Shown here: piece by piece, positions 50,047 to 62,814 of the stretch | Position numbering within the stretch: position 1 is the first letter of the stretch | Layout of the letters: every line of letters begins with the position of its first letter | NCBI GenBank assembly: GCA_029216955.1 | Contig: JANAVB010023997.1 | Span: 1,431,194-1,495,193, forward strand | Length of the DNA stretch: 64,000 bases | Origin: Iris pallida | Taxonomy: Eukaryota > Streptophyta > Magnoliopsida > Asparagales > Iridaceae | Direction: 5' to 3' | Position numbers and translations under genes: made by a program | The notes under the pieces: generated by a model | The model's database searches: none | Told to the model about the DNA's origin: nothing | What the model saw: the letters and a program-made list of their open reading frames with translations, nothing else

Positions 50047-52588
50047 CCACTCGGAAAAAGTTTTGTCCTTGAAACTAACTGAGTACACTTATCGACTTAT
50101 AACTTGATTCCATATCCTATATTTCTCGCACACATTTCTCCTATACATTTCTCAAATTCGAGCCATGCTCGTGGTACCCTCAATCTTTTCTTCAAAACTC
50201 ACAATCTCAAAATCCTCGACACTTTTCTGTTCCTCAAATCTCACTTGATTCAACGTATCACTTAGTTTGGATCGTGCACATATTCCAGGCATCCCCAAAA
50301 TGCGTGCATTTTAGCCAAGCCTCGTGCTAGAGAATCCGCCATCACCACTTGAGTCGGATCGTGCACATATTCAAGCGTCCCTAATATACATGCATGTCAA
50401 TCGAGCCTTATGAGTGGTGCCTCCATAATTCATATCGCTCCGCACCGGGACGTCTGTCTAACCGCTAGGCTATGTCTTTAGGCTAAGGTCATCCGTCAGT
50501 ATTGGAATCATATTTTTCGACAATAATATCAATACTGACCCCATCCTAAGGTCAAACCAAATTGATAGTACGGGATTTTCTACCCAAGCTTGCATCACTC
50601 TGAATTCTAAACATCGAGCATCGATTCTCTATACACATCCCAGCATTTCGTCGTACGGGGTCTGAGTCATTCAGCAAAGCCATCCTACGATAACTCATGT
50701 TTCAACCAATTCTACGACATATCAATATCGTTCGTTCAACAAACCATCTTGCATAGTCTATCCCTTCAAACACGTTTGATATAGTTCGCCTATCAATCCT
50801 TTTCAAAATCAAGCACGCTACGACACAATTCGTCGCTAACAAAAATTTCACATTCCCTAAGTCATCTATTTCAATTCACGTAATCGATCGCAAGGTCATT
50901 TAACTTAACAATATGCCACGCTCCGATCTCACGCGAGTCCGATTACCCACGGTGGGCATGAAATCACCATACAATGCTCCCGCAGAATAATCATTCTCAT
51001 CGGGGCATAACTCTTGTTTTGAGTCTAGACTAATTCATTCTCGATACGCGGATTGGACCTACTCAATCCTTAAGTTTATTCAATCATCAATCGCAAGTCC
51101 TAACATCCTCGAATTGTCCTTCGCATCAAACCAACAAGTTGAGACAATCAAAGTTGCCGCATCCTGATTTTCCAAGTTCGATCATTCTCACGACATGAAT
51201 CACCATGTCAGCGCTCACGCGAAATGATCGTCCCAAATCCGACGCGACGAATGTGTGAGGCTGGAGTTGCGCTCATACAATACAAGAATGTCGACGTTGT
51301 GGTTATCCGCGTAACCATCAAGACACAATCATTTTCATCCAACATTTATCTCAATCAAAATCCTAAGTATAGCATCCAACCGAACAATAACACTTGTACG
51401 ACCGTCATTCGCCGAGTCAGGGTACCCTCGAGTTATCGTATATTGATCTTTGATACGCCTAAATACCATCGACGATATGTGTAACCTGACGATCTTCTTT
51501 TGTAACCAATTTTGAGTCGTGCGAATGATGCTATCGTCCGACTGGATAATCTCCTCGACATTCAAATTCAAGTTCGATCATTATCCCTCGAATCATTCAC
51601 AACATCAATTTCCTCAATCCTAAATTTGCGTATTGTTCATCCGTTCATCTTAAGTCATCGACCAACGTATTTCCTCAATTTGCATCATTCCTTGCTAACT
51701 CAATCATCGAACGACATCCATTCCAATCTTCAGAGTCATTTTCAAACATTCGAATCAAAATTTTTATGCACGCTATCTTCTTGTCGTGCTAAGTTTTCAT
51801 ATACGATTCTTATCGATTTCCTCGATCAAGTCATCCATTCGTACACCCTATCTTTTTCTCGATTCGATTTCACCTACTCAAATATTTTGCATTTCATACT
51901 CGCACAATCACTATCCCGTGCACATTCCGTGTGCGTCAGTTTCTAGGTTGTTCGAATCAACTCATCAAATCTCAAGACCACAACTTATTCAACGATACTC
52001 AATTTACGGCTTTGCATACGTGCGACGCTTGCTAATAGACTCATCGACACCCTATATCCTCAATCGATCGATCGACATCCCTAGGATATCGCATACACCA
52101 CTCAGGGACGAAGTCATTCAATAAATCCTCAATCATTCGATTCATAAACTATTTTCTCGAATTTTTCGTCCGAAAGGTTCCTCAAAATCCAAGTACGCTC
52201 ATCTATATCGCACCAACGTTATTGTCACTCGATAGTACCACTATCGATTGTCATCTCATTTACTCAATCGAGTCCAACACATTTCTTACTCGAAATATTA
52301 CAAATCCCGTACTCGACTCTTCTAAGGTCGACGCAACTTTGGTGTATATGCCCAGCTCGACTTAGCCAACCGTGCTTACGTAAACCATCTTTTTGTTTCT
52401 TGTCAAACTGTTCTCCTACATTTTGTAAATTAATTAGACTTATTGTATGGACATTCCGTGGGACATTTGAGAGAGAGCGCACCAACGATATCAACATGCA
52501 GAAGCAATAATTCAGAGTTTGCAAAAACAACAGAGTAAAAGAATTCAATCGATAGTCCAAGAACGTAAACCGTACTCTGATACCATTA
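50047..52588 (-). other. Decayed interior of the host gypsy-type element
   Basis: 2.5 kb between the polypurine-like tract and the PBS. No gag or pol motif is convincing on either strand. A divergent tandem duplication of about 75 bp starts GATCGTGCACATATTC at about 50271 and 50348. The 144-codon frame at 51512-51946 and the 98-codon minus frame at 52264-52560 are not recognised. Confidence 0.6.
52575..52585 (-). other. iMet-type primer-binding site of the host element
   Basis: The + strand CTCTGATACCA is the end of initiator tRNA-Met. On the - strand TGGTATCAGAG begins 3 bases after the LTR. This is the usual PBS of plant LTR elements and contrasts with the tRNA-Ile site of the two younger gypsy-type elements. 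Confidence 0.8.
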
Positions 52589-53158
52589 TGTCACGTCCCG
52601 CTCCCATAGAAGCGATCATCCTCGCTAAGGCGTGATGCCACACGAGCCTAGATTGCGCTCGTGCAAGACGAATTCCATAACGGCCGATTTCAGCGGCTGC
52701 GACAGGGTCGTCGTACAGAAGTTCCAAGCAGAGACATTGAATATGCCAGCAGAATTTAGAACAAAAACACAAGTCATTCAAAATATACATTTTTATTGAT
52801 ATTGGAACAAAGATTACAATAGAGCGCAAGGCCAAGATTACAAGTCACTCAAGCTCACTCTTCTCACATTACAAGTCACTCAGCTCTCTCTCTCATCTCT
52901 CAATACAAGTCTTGAGCCAGCGGATACTTAGGAAGGCGACGTCCATACATTATGTCCCGTATAAGTCTTGACTCCATGCGGCTGCACGCTTCGAATTGCC
53001 AAGGAACTTCGTGTCTCGACGCATCCAAGCGAGCTCCGTACAACGAGCTTCTACCTGTGCCTGCACATGAAAACTATGTGGGTGTCAGTACTCAACTGTA
53101 CTGGTGGAATGAGATCCTCGCCCACCCATACAAAACTGACACGTTTATTTACTTTGTG
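52589..53158 (-). mobile_element. Right LTR (5' LTR), first 570 bp, of the host gypsy-type element
   Basis: It starts TGTCACGTCC and matches 28433-29000 with many small differences. It stops at TTACTTTGTG, where another LTR-like sequence begins. The remainder would lie beyond the window. Confidence 0.75.
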
Positions 53159-53294
53159 TGTCACGACCCGCACCCGCTGTAAGGGTACGTGTGCGTAACA
53201 ACGCCCAGCCCACACCGTAAAAATGGCATGGAACGATGTAAGTTAACTACTCTAACAATAGTTTATATAATATCAAAAACCTGTCAAGAATATG
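53159..53294 (-). mobile_element. LTR fragment of a further gypsy-type element, part 1
   Basis: It starts TGTCACGACCCGCACCC, the same first bases as the LTR at 45297 but then different. It is cut at 53294 by the 8.36-kb element and probably continues at 61657. Its 5-bp flank TTGTG cannot be matched because the other end is not in the window. Confidence 0.5.
53290..53294. repeat. 5-bp target-site duplication (left), 8.36-kb element
   Basis: ATATG, identical to 61652-61656. Confidence 0.85.
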
Positions 53295-56200
53295 TGTCAC
53301 GCCCCAGAACCAGAATACTGGAGAGCGGGGGCAGACATAGCCAGCTACGCAATCCCAAAGTATGTTAATACTCTGGAATCACGTATAAGCTGTCAAGACA
53401 TGGGACAAGCCATCAGTCAATCCTATGGTTTAACAACCCTAGGTATCTCAATCACAGGCAAATATACAGGAGCAAAGAGTATGATCACCATACATAAAAT
53501 AGTAAGGCGTCCCAAACCACATATACATGGATGATCATGAAGCTAGTAATACAAAATAGAGAACTGACAAGAGTATTAGTCGTACATGATAAGGACTAGC
53601 TATAGTCTAGAATACACATATCATGTTTATACCCGTAGGCTACAATGTCAAGGAAAATACCAAAACACGAGCTAAACACGTGCTCGGGGCTAAACGTTAC
53701 AAGAGAAGAATTTACATATCAGTGGAAGGATGAAGAAGAAACCCACTGAGGCACTCTGGTGCTCCGGCTGGTCACCGTCGAGTAGATGGTGCGGTAGATC
53801 TTTCGGGCTCTTCTATTAGAACCTGGCCATGCAAAACCAGTGGGGTCAGACCCCAAATAGCAAGTACCACAAAGGAGGCCAAACTATGAACTAAAAACCA
53901 GCAATCATTAGCAATCAACAAGTAAATAAGTAAAGGAGGATCGGGATTTGTGCAGTACCAATGCACTCGTCCCGATCATAGGAAGACAGTAAGTAAATCA
54001 TCATTGAGCATAAAGTAAACTGGAGAACATGTTAAATAAATAGAACTGGGAAGGTGATATACGATGGGATGACCATTGGACTATTTTGATAACCAGGTTA
54101 CAACCCGTAAACCAAACAAGGACCGGGGTTGTAACCCTTCGTCTGAATGGAACTTGGTTTCTCCCACCATTTATCGGTAAGATAAAATAAGAAATCAGGA
54201 TATGTAACAATCATGTACAGGACAGGGCGAATTTGAACAATCAGGTCATGTGACAATCTTGTGCAGGATCAAGTCAAGACTAGACTGAGTTAGACTCCAT
54301 TCAATCAATCACGGCCAAGCAATAAGTACGATTTGATACTTTAACTAACTAGAATTATCACAGGCCTAGTTACTAGCAAGATGCAGCGAGATTCTTCCAA
54401 GTTCGGTTACCTGTTTGTTACTACCTGAGTGACCCCAGCAAAAAAAGAAAAAGGTAGCATGATATAGCAGACACACTGTAGTAAGATACATGTGTCCTAA
54501 GGTACCACACTCGACGGCGGGCTGGAAGTGCGCTCATCTCGACGGATAGCAACAAATCCCATGTATATATATATATATATATATATAAGGCCGGGATCAA
54601 AGGGGCAACAGGTAACTGGGAAAGTCTCTCCATGAACTACTGGATTATTCTAGTAATTAGCCTTAGTCCATTTCAGTATGAATCCCTGACCGTGGGAAAC
54701 CAGGGATTCATGTCCTAGACATGATGCAAGACGAGACGGGTTCATTTGTACAAACACAATCACCCACGGTGTCATGATACTAATTAATTCTTGTCAGAAG
54801 TGCGCCACGACGGGCCACTATCATTATCATTATTACTTATCGAGAGTGCGCCACGACGGGCCACTATCAAGAATTATCATGTCATGTTATCATGTCAAGA
54901 ATATCAAGTCAAGAATATCATGTCAAGTTCATTTCAAGAGTGCACCACTACGGGTCACCGTCGTGTCATGTCATTTATCAAAGAAGGAAGAAACTTACAC
55001 AATTAAATAATAATATATTAATAATAAATATATTCTTGAAGCCAAGGAGAAACTCTACAAATTTCATGTTGGGAGTGGAAAAAAATTCTGACCACAATTC
55101 AGACAAATAAAACATTTAAACAATCAAAGTGGGACCCATGCGGTCCAAAAGTGGGAGAACAAACATGCGGTCAAAGAGAGTGGGAGGCCATGCGGCTCCA
55201 AAATTAAATGCCAGTAAGAAACATTTCCGCAATCAGAAAAGACAAAAAGAGTGGGACCCGCAATGAATGCAAGCTTCCACTTTGCAAGCAAAACAATAGA
55301 AAAAGGGGCACGTGGCCAAACAATAAAATGATGACTGCCAGTAAAAGAGTGGCTCACGTGGCCAAAATATTAGATAGTGGGGAAGGGAACCTATGCGGCT
55401 CACATTAGATTTCATGCAAAAATACAACATGCAAGTAATAATAATATATTTAATGGCCAAAGGCCATGCGGCTCTGCATCAAGCAATTATTAATGCTGTA
55501 AATGTCTATGCGGCTCACCCTCACATTTGCTTGCATGAAAGTACAACAATTAATAAAGAAATAATGGCCATGCGGTTGATGCCAAGGAAGGGCATTTAAA
55601 GCATTAAATACAATTATTAAAGCCTTAATGGCATAAAGCATTAAGTAAGAAATGTAAGGTCTTAAATACAATAAAGCATTAGATAAGGTCTTAAATGCAA
55701 TAAGGCATTTAAACTATCAGAGCCTATGCGGCTCACTTTGGACTTAAATGCATTTAATGCATTAAGGGACTAAAATGCATAAAAGTAATACTTATAGAGA
55801 ACTAAAGTGCATGAAACATTAACTAATAAATATAAGGACTTAAATGCAATAAGCATTTAACCCTCAGAAGCCTATGCGGCTGCTACTAATGCTTGGTTAT
55901 TGCAATGCATTATTATAAAGCATTTAAATGCATTAATAGTAAGGAAGGCATGCGGCTCTATTCCATGTATTATTATAATACATTAAAATATTGAGTAGGG
56001 ACTTCTCATGCGGCTGGCTTAGAAAATATCTTAAGGAAAATGCATAAAATATATGCATTTAAGAATGAATGCATTAATTGCTCTCTTCCTATGCCTATGC
56101 GGCTATGCATAGAAAAATATACATTTCAAGTATGAATGCATTAATTGCATTCCTCCAATGGGTCATGCGGCTGGCCTAATGATATAATGCATTATTATAA

Positions 56201-57106
56201 TGCAGTGAATAAGCATGCGGCTGGAGACCCAAGGCCATGCATTATTTAATGCATCTATTATTTCAAGCTCATGCGGCTACAACCAAATGTCACATGCGGC
56301 TGACTTTTAATATTGCATTAAATAATGCATGCAAAACTAATTGCTTGCTATTAAGTGCCATCATGTCAGAAAATATTTAATACTGCCATGCCCATGTGGC
56401 TAGGCAAGACTCCTGCGGCCGAAACAAATGCAAGCCAGCAACATTTGCCAACTGAGAAGAAATTCATAGAAAAATGCCGTGGCTTCTCCATACCATCAAA
56501 CTTCCAACCGGAGTCCAAATTCGGACTTCCATAGGTTAATTCGGGGCAGAATGAAATTCTCTACAACATGAAACCATCAAGTAACAAAAATATGCAAGTT
56601 TGACAGATCAAAACCCAGGAAAACCGAAAATACCACAAAGCTAGATCTACAACAATCCACTCGGTAAAACCAAAAATTTCAGGTTCTAAAGATGCTTAGA
56701 ATCATGCAAGGAAGAAGATGGAACAAACAGAAATAAATTTGTTCAAGGTTCGGCAAGGTGTACTTGCCTCTCTCCAATGGCTAGGGTTTGGTAGAAAAGA
56801 AATGAATGAGGGTGAATGAGGAGGGAGAGAGAAAAAGTGGCTTATATAACAAGCTCAAGTGATCTCAACCATTCATTCCTCTCCACTCAATCTAAACCAT
56901 ACACCTCATCTCATAAAGAACCAAACTAAACCAAACCAAGTCAAAGTTAAACCAAACCCAATAAAATCAAATCCAAGTTAAACCAAGTCACGAAATTCCT
57001 ATATCTTAGAAAATTTTAAAATATCACACAAATTGAGAAATACGAAATACGGCTCAAATAAATACGTATCCGTATAAAATATCAATACAGTGAGACGGGT
57101 CTCACA
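53295..57106 (-). repeat. 3' LTR of the 8.36-kb element
   Basis: A near-identical copy of 57858-61651. A region at 55130-56420 holds about 17 copies of ATGCGGCT or close variants among AATGCAT-rich DNA. On the - strand a TATA-like TTATATAAG lies at 56842-56850. A (TA)n stretch at about 54561-54586 is longer than in the other LTR (about 59135-59144). Confidence 0.92.
55130..56420. repeat. Scattered ATGCGGCT motif region (left LTR)
   Basis: The octamer ATGCGGCT or a one-base variant (ATGCGGTC, ATGCGGTT, ATGTGGCT) occurs about 17 times, spaced irregularly 20-180 bases apart. Between the copies are many AATGCATT- and CATTTAATGCATTAA-like words. The same pattern is in the other LTR at about 59675-60960. 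It is not a simple tandem array. Confidence 0.85.
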
Positions 57107-57857
57107 ACTCTCCACACCTTAGAAAAATTCTGTCCTCGGAATTTCCTGAGGCTAGTCGAGCAAGATAACAAAACAAAAGCTCCAGAAAACTCAACAATCT
57201 CAATAAATCAAGCACGGCATATAAGTAAAGTAAAACAATCAGTAATATAAATAAACGCGTAAGCAGTAAATAAATGCACAAGAACAAATACAATCATGAT
57301 CAAGAAGGGCTGGAGGCATATGGATCAATATGTCTCATGGGACAGTTGTGTAGAAACCAACGTCCTCGCTGGCCTAAGCTGATTCCCAAAAATAGATAAA
57401 GTCAAGCCTCAAGGTAAGTCGGTACCAATGACTTAGTTCAAGACATGACTCTACCCAGGACGTGTCATCGTAGTTGAAACAGATGCTTGAACTTTTTCAC
57501 CTGTCTCAAGATACGAAGACAGAAGCGACTGGCTGATCGGGATGGACTGACATCTCTGTCTGCATGCTGAGACTGATCCTTCATAACTGGCCTGGCTGAA
57601 GAATGATGAGCTTCCCTCGACAAAACACGAACAAGATAATCAGAAAGATCAAGAATAGTGCCTTTGAAAGTTGAAGGACACAAGATCAAATCATGGGAAC
57701 AGGAATGACCAACGATCAAAACAGATATCAAGTCAAGTATCAGAGATAGAGAATAATCCGAAGGAGATCAATAAGGATAATCGTGATTGAGATATCTAAA
57801 CATGGTAACCCCCACAAATCTAAAAATCGAGACCTGCATGGGCCACCACTAAAACCA
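57107..57857 (-). other. 751-bp interior of the 8.36-kb element
   Basis: It contains a polypurine-like tract next to 57106, a short coding remnant at its 3' end (57102-57293 on the - strand, ending SEDRIFLRCGEL), and an 88-codon minus frame at 57465-57731 that I do not recognise. The primer-binding site lies at 57827-57848. No protease, RT or integrase is present. Confidence 0.7.
57827..57848 (-). other. Extended primer-binding site matching tRNA-Ile(AAU)
   Basis: The + strand reads TCGA, then GACCTGCATGGGCCACCA: 22 bases identical, from memory, to the 3' end of plant tRNA-Ile(AAU), including part of the T loop and the added CCA. It lies 9 bases from the 5' LTR. It shares its 18-base core with the site at 45271-45288 although the LTRs differ. 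Confidence 0.78.
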
Positions 57858-60800
57858 TGTCACACCCCAGAACCAGAATACTGGAGAGCGGGGGCAGACA
57901 TAGCCAGCTACACAATCCCAAAGTACGTTAATACTCTGGAATCACGTATAAGCTGTCAAGACATGGGGGTTACTCTACAAGCCATCAGTCAATCCTATGG
58001 TTTAACAACCCTAGGTATCTCAATCATAGGCAAATATACAGGAGCAAAGAGTATGATCACCATACATAAAATAGTAAGGCGTCCCAAACCACATATACAT
58101 GGATGATCATGAAGCCAGTAATACAAAATAGAGAACTGACAAGAGTATTAGTCGTACATGATAAGGACTAGCTATAGTCTAGAATACACATATCATGTTT
58201 ATACCCGTAGGCTACAATGTCAAGGAAAATACCAAAACACGAGCTAAACACGTGCTCGGGGCTAAACGTTACAAGAGGAGAATTTATATATCAGTGGAAG
58301 GATGAAGAAGAAACCCACTGAGGCACTCTGGTGCTCCGGCTGGTCACCGTCGAGTAGATGGTGCGGTAGATCCTTCGGGCTCTTCTATTAGAACCTGGCC
58401 ATACAAAACCAGTGGGGTCAGACCCCAAATAGCAAGTACCACAAAGGAGGCCAAACTATAAACTAAAAACCAGCAATCATTAGCAATCAACAAGCAAATA
58501 AGTAAAGGAGGATCGGGATTTGTGCAGTACCAATGCACTCGTCCCGATCATAGGAAGACAGTAAGTAAATCATCATTGAGCATAAAGTAAACTGGAGAAC
58601 ATGTTAAATAAATAGAACTGGGAAGGTGATATACGATGGGATGACCATAGGACTATTCAGATAACCAGGTTACAACCTGTAAACCAAACAAGGACCGGGG
58701 TTGTAACCCTTCGTCTGAATAGAATTTGGTTTCTCCCACCATTTATCGGTAAGATAAAATAAGAAATCAGGATATGTAACAATCATGTACAGGACAGGGG
58801 AAATATGAACAATCAGGTCATGTGACAATCTTGTGCAGGATCAAGTCAAGACTAGACTGAGTTAGACTCCATTCAATCAATCACGGCCAAGCAATAAGTA
58901 CGGCTTGATACTTTAACTAACTAAGATTATCACAGGCCTAGTTACTAGCAAGATGCAGCGAGATTCTTCCAAGTCCGGTTACCTGTTTGTTACTACCTGA
59001 GTGACCCCAGCAAAAAAAGGAAAAGATAGCATGATATAGCAGACACACTGTAGTAAGATACATGTGTCCTAAGGTACCACACTCGACGGCGGGCTGGAAG
59101 TGCACTCATCTCGACGGATAGCAACAAATCCCATGTATATATATAAGGCCGGGATCAAAGGGGCAACAGGTAACTGGGAAAGTCTCTCCATGAACTACTG
59201 GACTATTCTAGTAATTAGCCTTAGTCCATTTCAGTATGAATCCCTGACCGTGGGAAACCAGGGATTCATGTCCTAGACATGATGCAAGACGAGACGGGTT
59301 CATTTGTACAAACACAATCACCCACGGTATCATGATACTAATTAATTTTTGTCAGGAGTGTGCCACGACGGGCCACTATCATTATCATTATTACTTATCG
59401 AGAGTGCGCCACGACGGGCCACTATCAAGAATTATCATGTCAAGAATATCAAGTCAAGAATATCATGTCAAGTTCATTTCAAGAGTGCACCACTACGGGT
59501 CACCGTCGTGTCATGTCATTTATCAAAGAAGGAAGAAACTTACATAATTAAATAATAATATATTAATAATATATATATTCTTGAAGCCAAGGAGAAACTC
59601 TACAATTTTCATGTTGGGAGTGGGAAGAAATTCTGACCACAATTCAGACAAATAAAACATTTAAACAATCAAAGTGGGACCCATGCGGTCCAAAAGTGGG
59701 AGAACAAACATGTGGTCGAAGAGAGTGGGAGGCCGTGCGGCTCCAAAATTAAATGCCAGTAAGAAACATTTCCGCAATCAGAAAAGACAAAGAGAGTGGG
59801 ACCCGCAATGAATGCAAGCTTCCACTTTGCAAGCAAAACAATGGAAAAAGGGGCACGTGGCCAAACAATAAAATGATGACTGCCAGTAAAAGAGTGGCTC
59901 ACGTGGCCAAAATATTAGATAGTGGGGAAGGGAACCTATGCGGCTCACATTAGATTTCATGCAAAAATACAACATGCAAGTAATAATAATATATTTAATG
60001 GCCAAAGGCCATGCGGCTCTGCATCAAGCAATTATTAATGCTGTAAATGTCCATGCGGCTCACCCTCACATTTGCTTGCATGAAAGTACAACAATTAATA
60101 AAGAAATAATGGCCATGCGGTTGATGCCAAGGAAGGGCATTTAAAGCATTAAATACAATTATTAAAGCCTTAATGGCATAAAGCATTAAGTAAGAAATGT
60201 AAGGTCTTAAATACAATAAAGTATTAGATAAGGTCTTAAATGCAATAAGGCATTTAAACTATCAGAGCCTATGCGGCTCACTTTGGACTTAAATGCATTT
60301 AATGCATTAAGGGACTAAAATGCATAAAAGTTATACTTATAGAGAACTAAAGTGCATGAAACATTAACTAATAAATATAAGGACTTAAATGCAATAAGCA
60401 TTTAACCCTCAGAAGCCTATGCGGCTGCTACTAATGCTTGGTTATTGCAATGCATTATTATAAAGCATTTAAATGCATTAATAGTAAGGAAGGCATGCGG
60501 CTTTATTCCATGTATTATTATAATACATTAAAATATTGAGTAGGGACTTCTCATGCGGCTGGCTTAGAAAATATCTTAAGGAAAATGCATAAAATATATG
60601 CATTTAAGAATGAATGCATTAATTGCTCTCTTCCTATGCCTATGCGGCTATGCATGGAAAAATATACTTTTCAAGTATGAATGCATTAATTGCATTCCTC
60701 CAATGGGTCATGCGGCTGGCCTAATAATATAATGCATTATTATAATGCAGTGAATAAGCATGCGGCTGGAGACCCAAGGCCATGCATTATTTAATGCATC

Positions 60801-61651
60801 TATTATTTCAAGCTCATGCGGCTACAACCAAATGTCACATGCGGCTGACTTTTAATATTGCATTAAATAATGCATGCAAAACTAATTGCTTGCTATTAAG
60901 TGCCATCATGTCAGAAAATATTTAATGCTGCCATGCCCATGCGGCTAGGCAAGACTCCTACGGCCGAAACTAATGCAAGCCAGCAACATTTGCCAACTGA
61001 GAAGAAATTCATAGAAAAATGCCGTGGCTTCTCCATACCACCAAACTTCCAACCGGAGTCCAAATTCGGACTTCCATAGGTTAATTCGGGGTAGAATGAA
61101 ATTCTCTACAACATGAAACCATCAACTAGCAAAAATATGCAAGTTTGACAGATCAAAACCCAGGAAAACCAAAAATACCACAAAGCTAGATCTACAACAA
61201 TCCACTCGGTAAAACCGAAAATTTCAGGTTCTAAAGATGCTTAGAATCATGAAAGGAAGAAGATGGAACAAACAGAAATAAATTTGTTCAAGGTTCGGCA
61301 AGGTGTACTTGCCTCTCTCTAATGGCTAGGGTTTGGTGGAAAAGAAATGAATGAGGGTGAATGAGGAGGGAGAGAGAAAAAGTGGCTTATATAACAAGCT
61401 CAAGTAATCTCAACCATTCATTCCTCTCCACTCAATCTAAACCATACACCTCATCTCATAAAAAACTAAACTAAACCAAACCAAGTCAAAGTTAAACCAA
61501 ACCCAATAAAACCAAATCCAAGTTAAACCAAGTCATGAAATTCCTATATCTTGGAAAATTTTAAAATATCACACAAATCGAGAAATACAAAATACGGCTC
61601 AAATAAATACATATCCGTATAAAATATCAATACAGTGAGACGGGTCTCACA
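57858..61651 (-). repeat. 5' LTR of the 8.36-kb element
   Basis: A copy of 53295-57106 with scattered substitutions and small indels; for example GGGTTACTCT is extra near 57966 and the TA stretch near 59140 is shorter. The - strand TATA-like sequence is at 61388-61396. The ATGCGGCT region is at about 59675-60960. Confidence 0.92.
61388..61396 (-). promoter_or_regulatory. TATA-like box in the 5' LTR
   Basis: On the - strand TTATATAAGCCAC is followed by a C/T-rich stretch and then CTAGCCATT. The position, about 260 bases inside the LTR start in that orientation, fits a promoter. The same box is at 56842-56850 in the 3' LTR. Confidence 0.45.
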
Positions 61652-62347
61652 ATATGGTCAACTCCGAATGGAGGACAAGCAATGATAATATATGAGTACT
61701 CAATCACAACTCTAAGATGATAAAGTAAAGTACTGAAAGATAAAGACAACACGACAATAAAATATAACCTGTCAAGTCCAAACACAAAGAATATACAAGT
61801 CCAAGTCCAAAGTCTCTAATACTAGCCAAAATAATAACAGTCCCAAAAGTAACTGGGGACAAGGTCCAGTACAAAAATCTACTCTATCTACAGGATAGGC
61901 GGTATCTCACCCTGCGATACTGCACCCTGTGGATCTAGGGTATCTGCCTCTAAACCTACTACGTCCGATGGGCCGTAGTAAGTGCAGTAATAGTCCTCCT
62001 CTGCATCTATAATATTTTTAACATATCCGGTCAAGATGGAACGAGTACATATATCTCATAACAGATCTCAAGATAGAATAAAAGCCATAAGACTGTAAAT
62101 AGAGCATATACAATGAAATCATGGAGTGTACATATATGTATTATGGCATGGTAAGCTTTAGAACTAGAGCTAGAACAGGAAAGTAGAACTGAATCATGGT
62201 ATGTACACAAATCAGGGTAAGCCATCTATCCAATGTGTGTGAGTAGCAGTTTCAACTTGTGATCGGCTTGGGCACCTGTAAGTAACTGGCCTGGCTAGTC
62301 ATAAGTACGGTATATGACTAATACTGTTCGGGAATACGGGATGGATT

Positions 62348-62424
62348 TTTTTTTGAAATCACACTCACACACACAATTGGGGGGCTCGAACCTTGCCGGC
62401 CCCTTCGGATGTCCGCTCTAATAT
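62348..62424 (-). mobile_element. 5'-truncated tRNA-derived SINE
   Basis: On the - strand TTAGAGCGGACATCCG is followed by a B box GGTTCGAGCC, then TTGTGTGTGTGAGTGTG and a poly(A) tail. The upstream A box is missing. GGGATGGATT (62338-62347) and GGGATAGATT (62425-62434) form a 10-bp flanking duplication with one mismatch. Confidence 0.7.
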
Positions 62425-62814
62425 GGGATAGATTTGATCACAGGCATACGCTACTACTCCTCCACCCCCAACTGGTAGAATGGATCCAAACAGGACACGT
62501 CACTGCACGGGATTCTATGAGAAGGGAGCAAGTCTTCTTTAGAATCGGTGACCATATATTGTGCAAGAGCTACAAGGGGGCTTGCGCAATACATCCCAAG
62601 CTAACAAGGAGTAACACCTCTCGTCGGGATCCAGGAACACCAATCCGTGAGAACCATGTGTCAGGAACAAGTATATCTACACTAAGTACATGAATTATAA
62701 CAGTTATCATAAATTAGAAAAAAGTTATCAGAAAATATACTCGCCTGTGATATGATATAATATGTCAACTGGATCCAATACAGCGCCTCGAGGACCTATA
62801 GATAACAAGACGTA

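Larger units (their letters stand above)
53295..61651 (-). mobile_element. Non-autonomous gypsy-type element with 3.8-kb LTRs and 751-bp interior
   Basis: Two LTRs of 3812 bp (53295-57106) and 3794 bp (57858-61651), starting TGTCAC and ending TCACA on the + strand, are flanked by the duplication ATATG. On the - strand the interior starts with a PBS at 57827-57848 and ends with AAGGTGTGGAGAGT, a polypurine-like tract, before TGTGAGACCC. The last codons before it read SEDRIFLRCGEL, which resembles the end of Tekay/Del-type polyproteins. Essentially all of gag-pol is missing, so it would depend on proteins made elsewhere. The LTRs are visually very similar. Confidence 0.9.

Noticed and set aside
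57821..57848. A tRNA-Ile gene at the primer site
   Set aside because: Only the 3' 22 bases, including the non-encoded CCA, are present, which is the mark of a primer-binding site and not of a tRNA gene.
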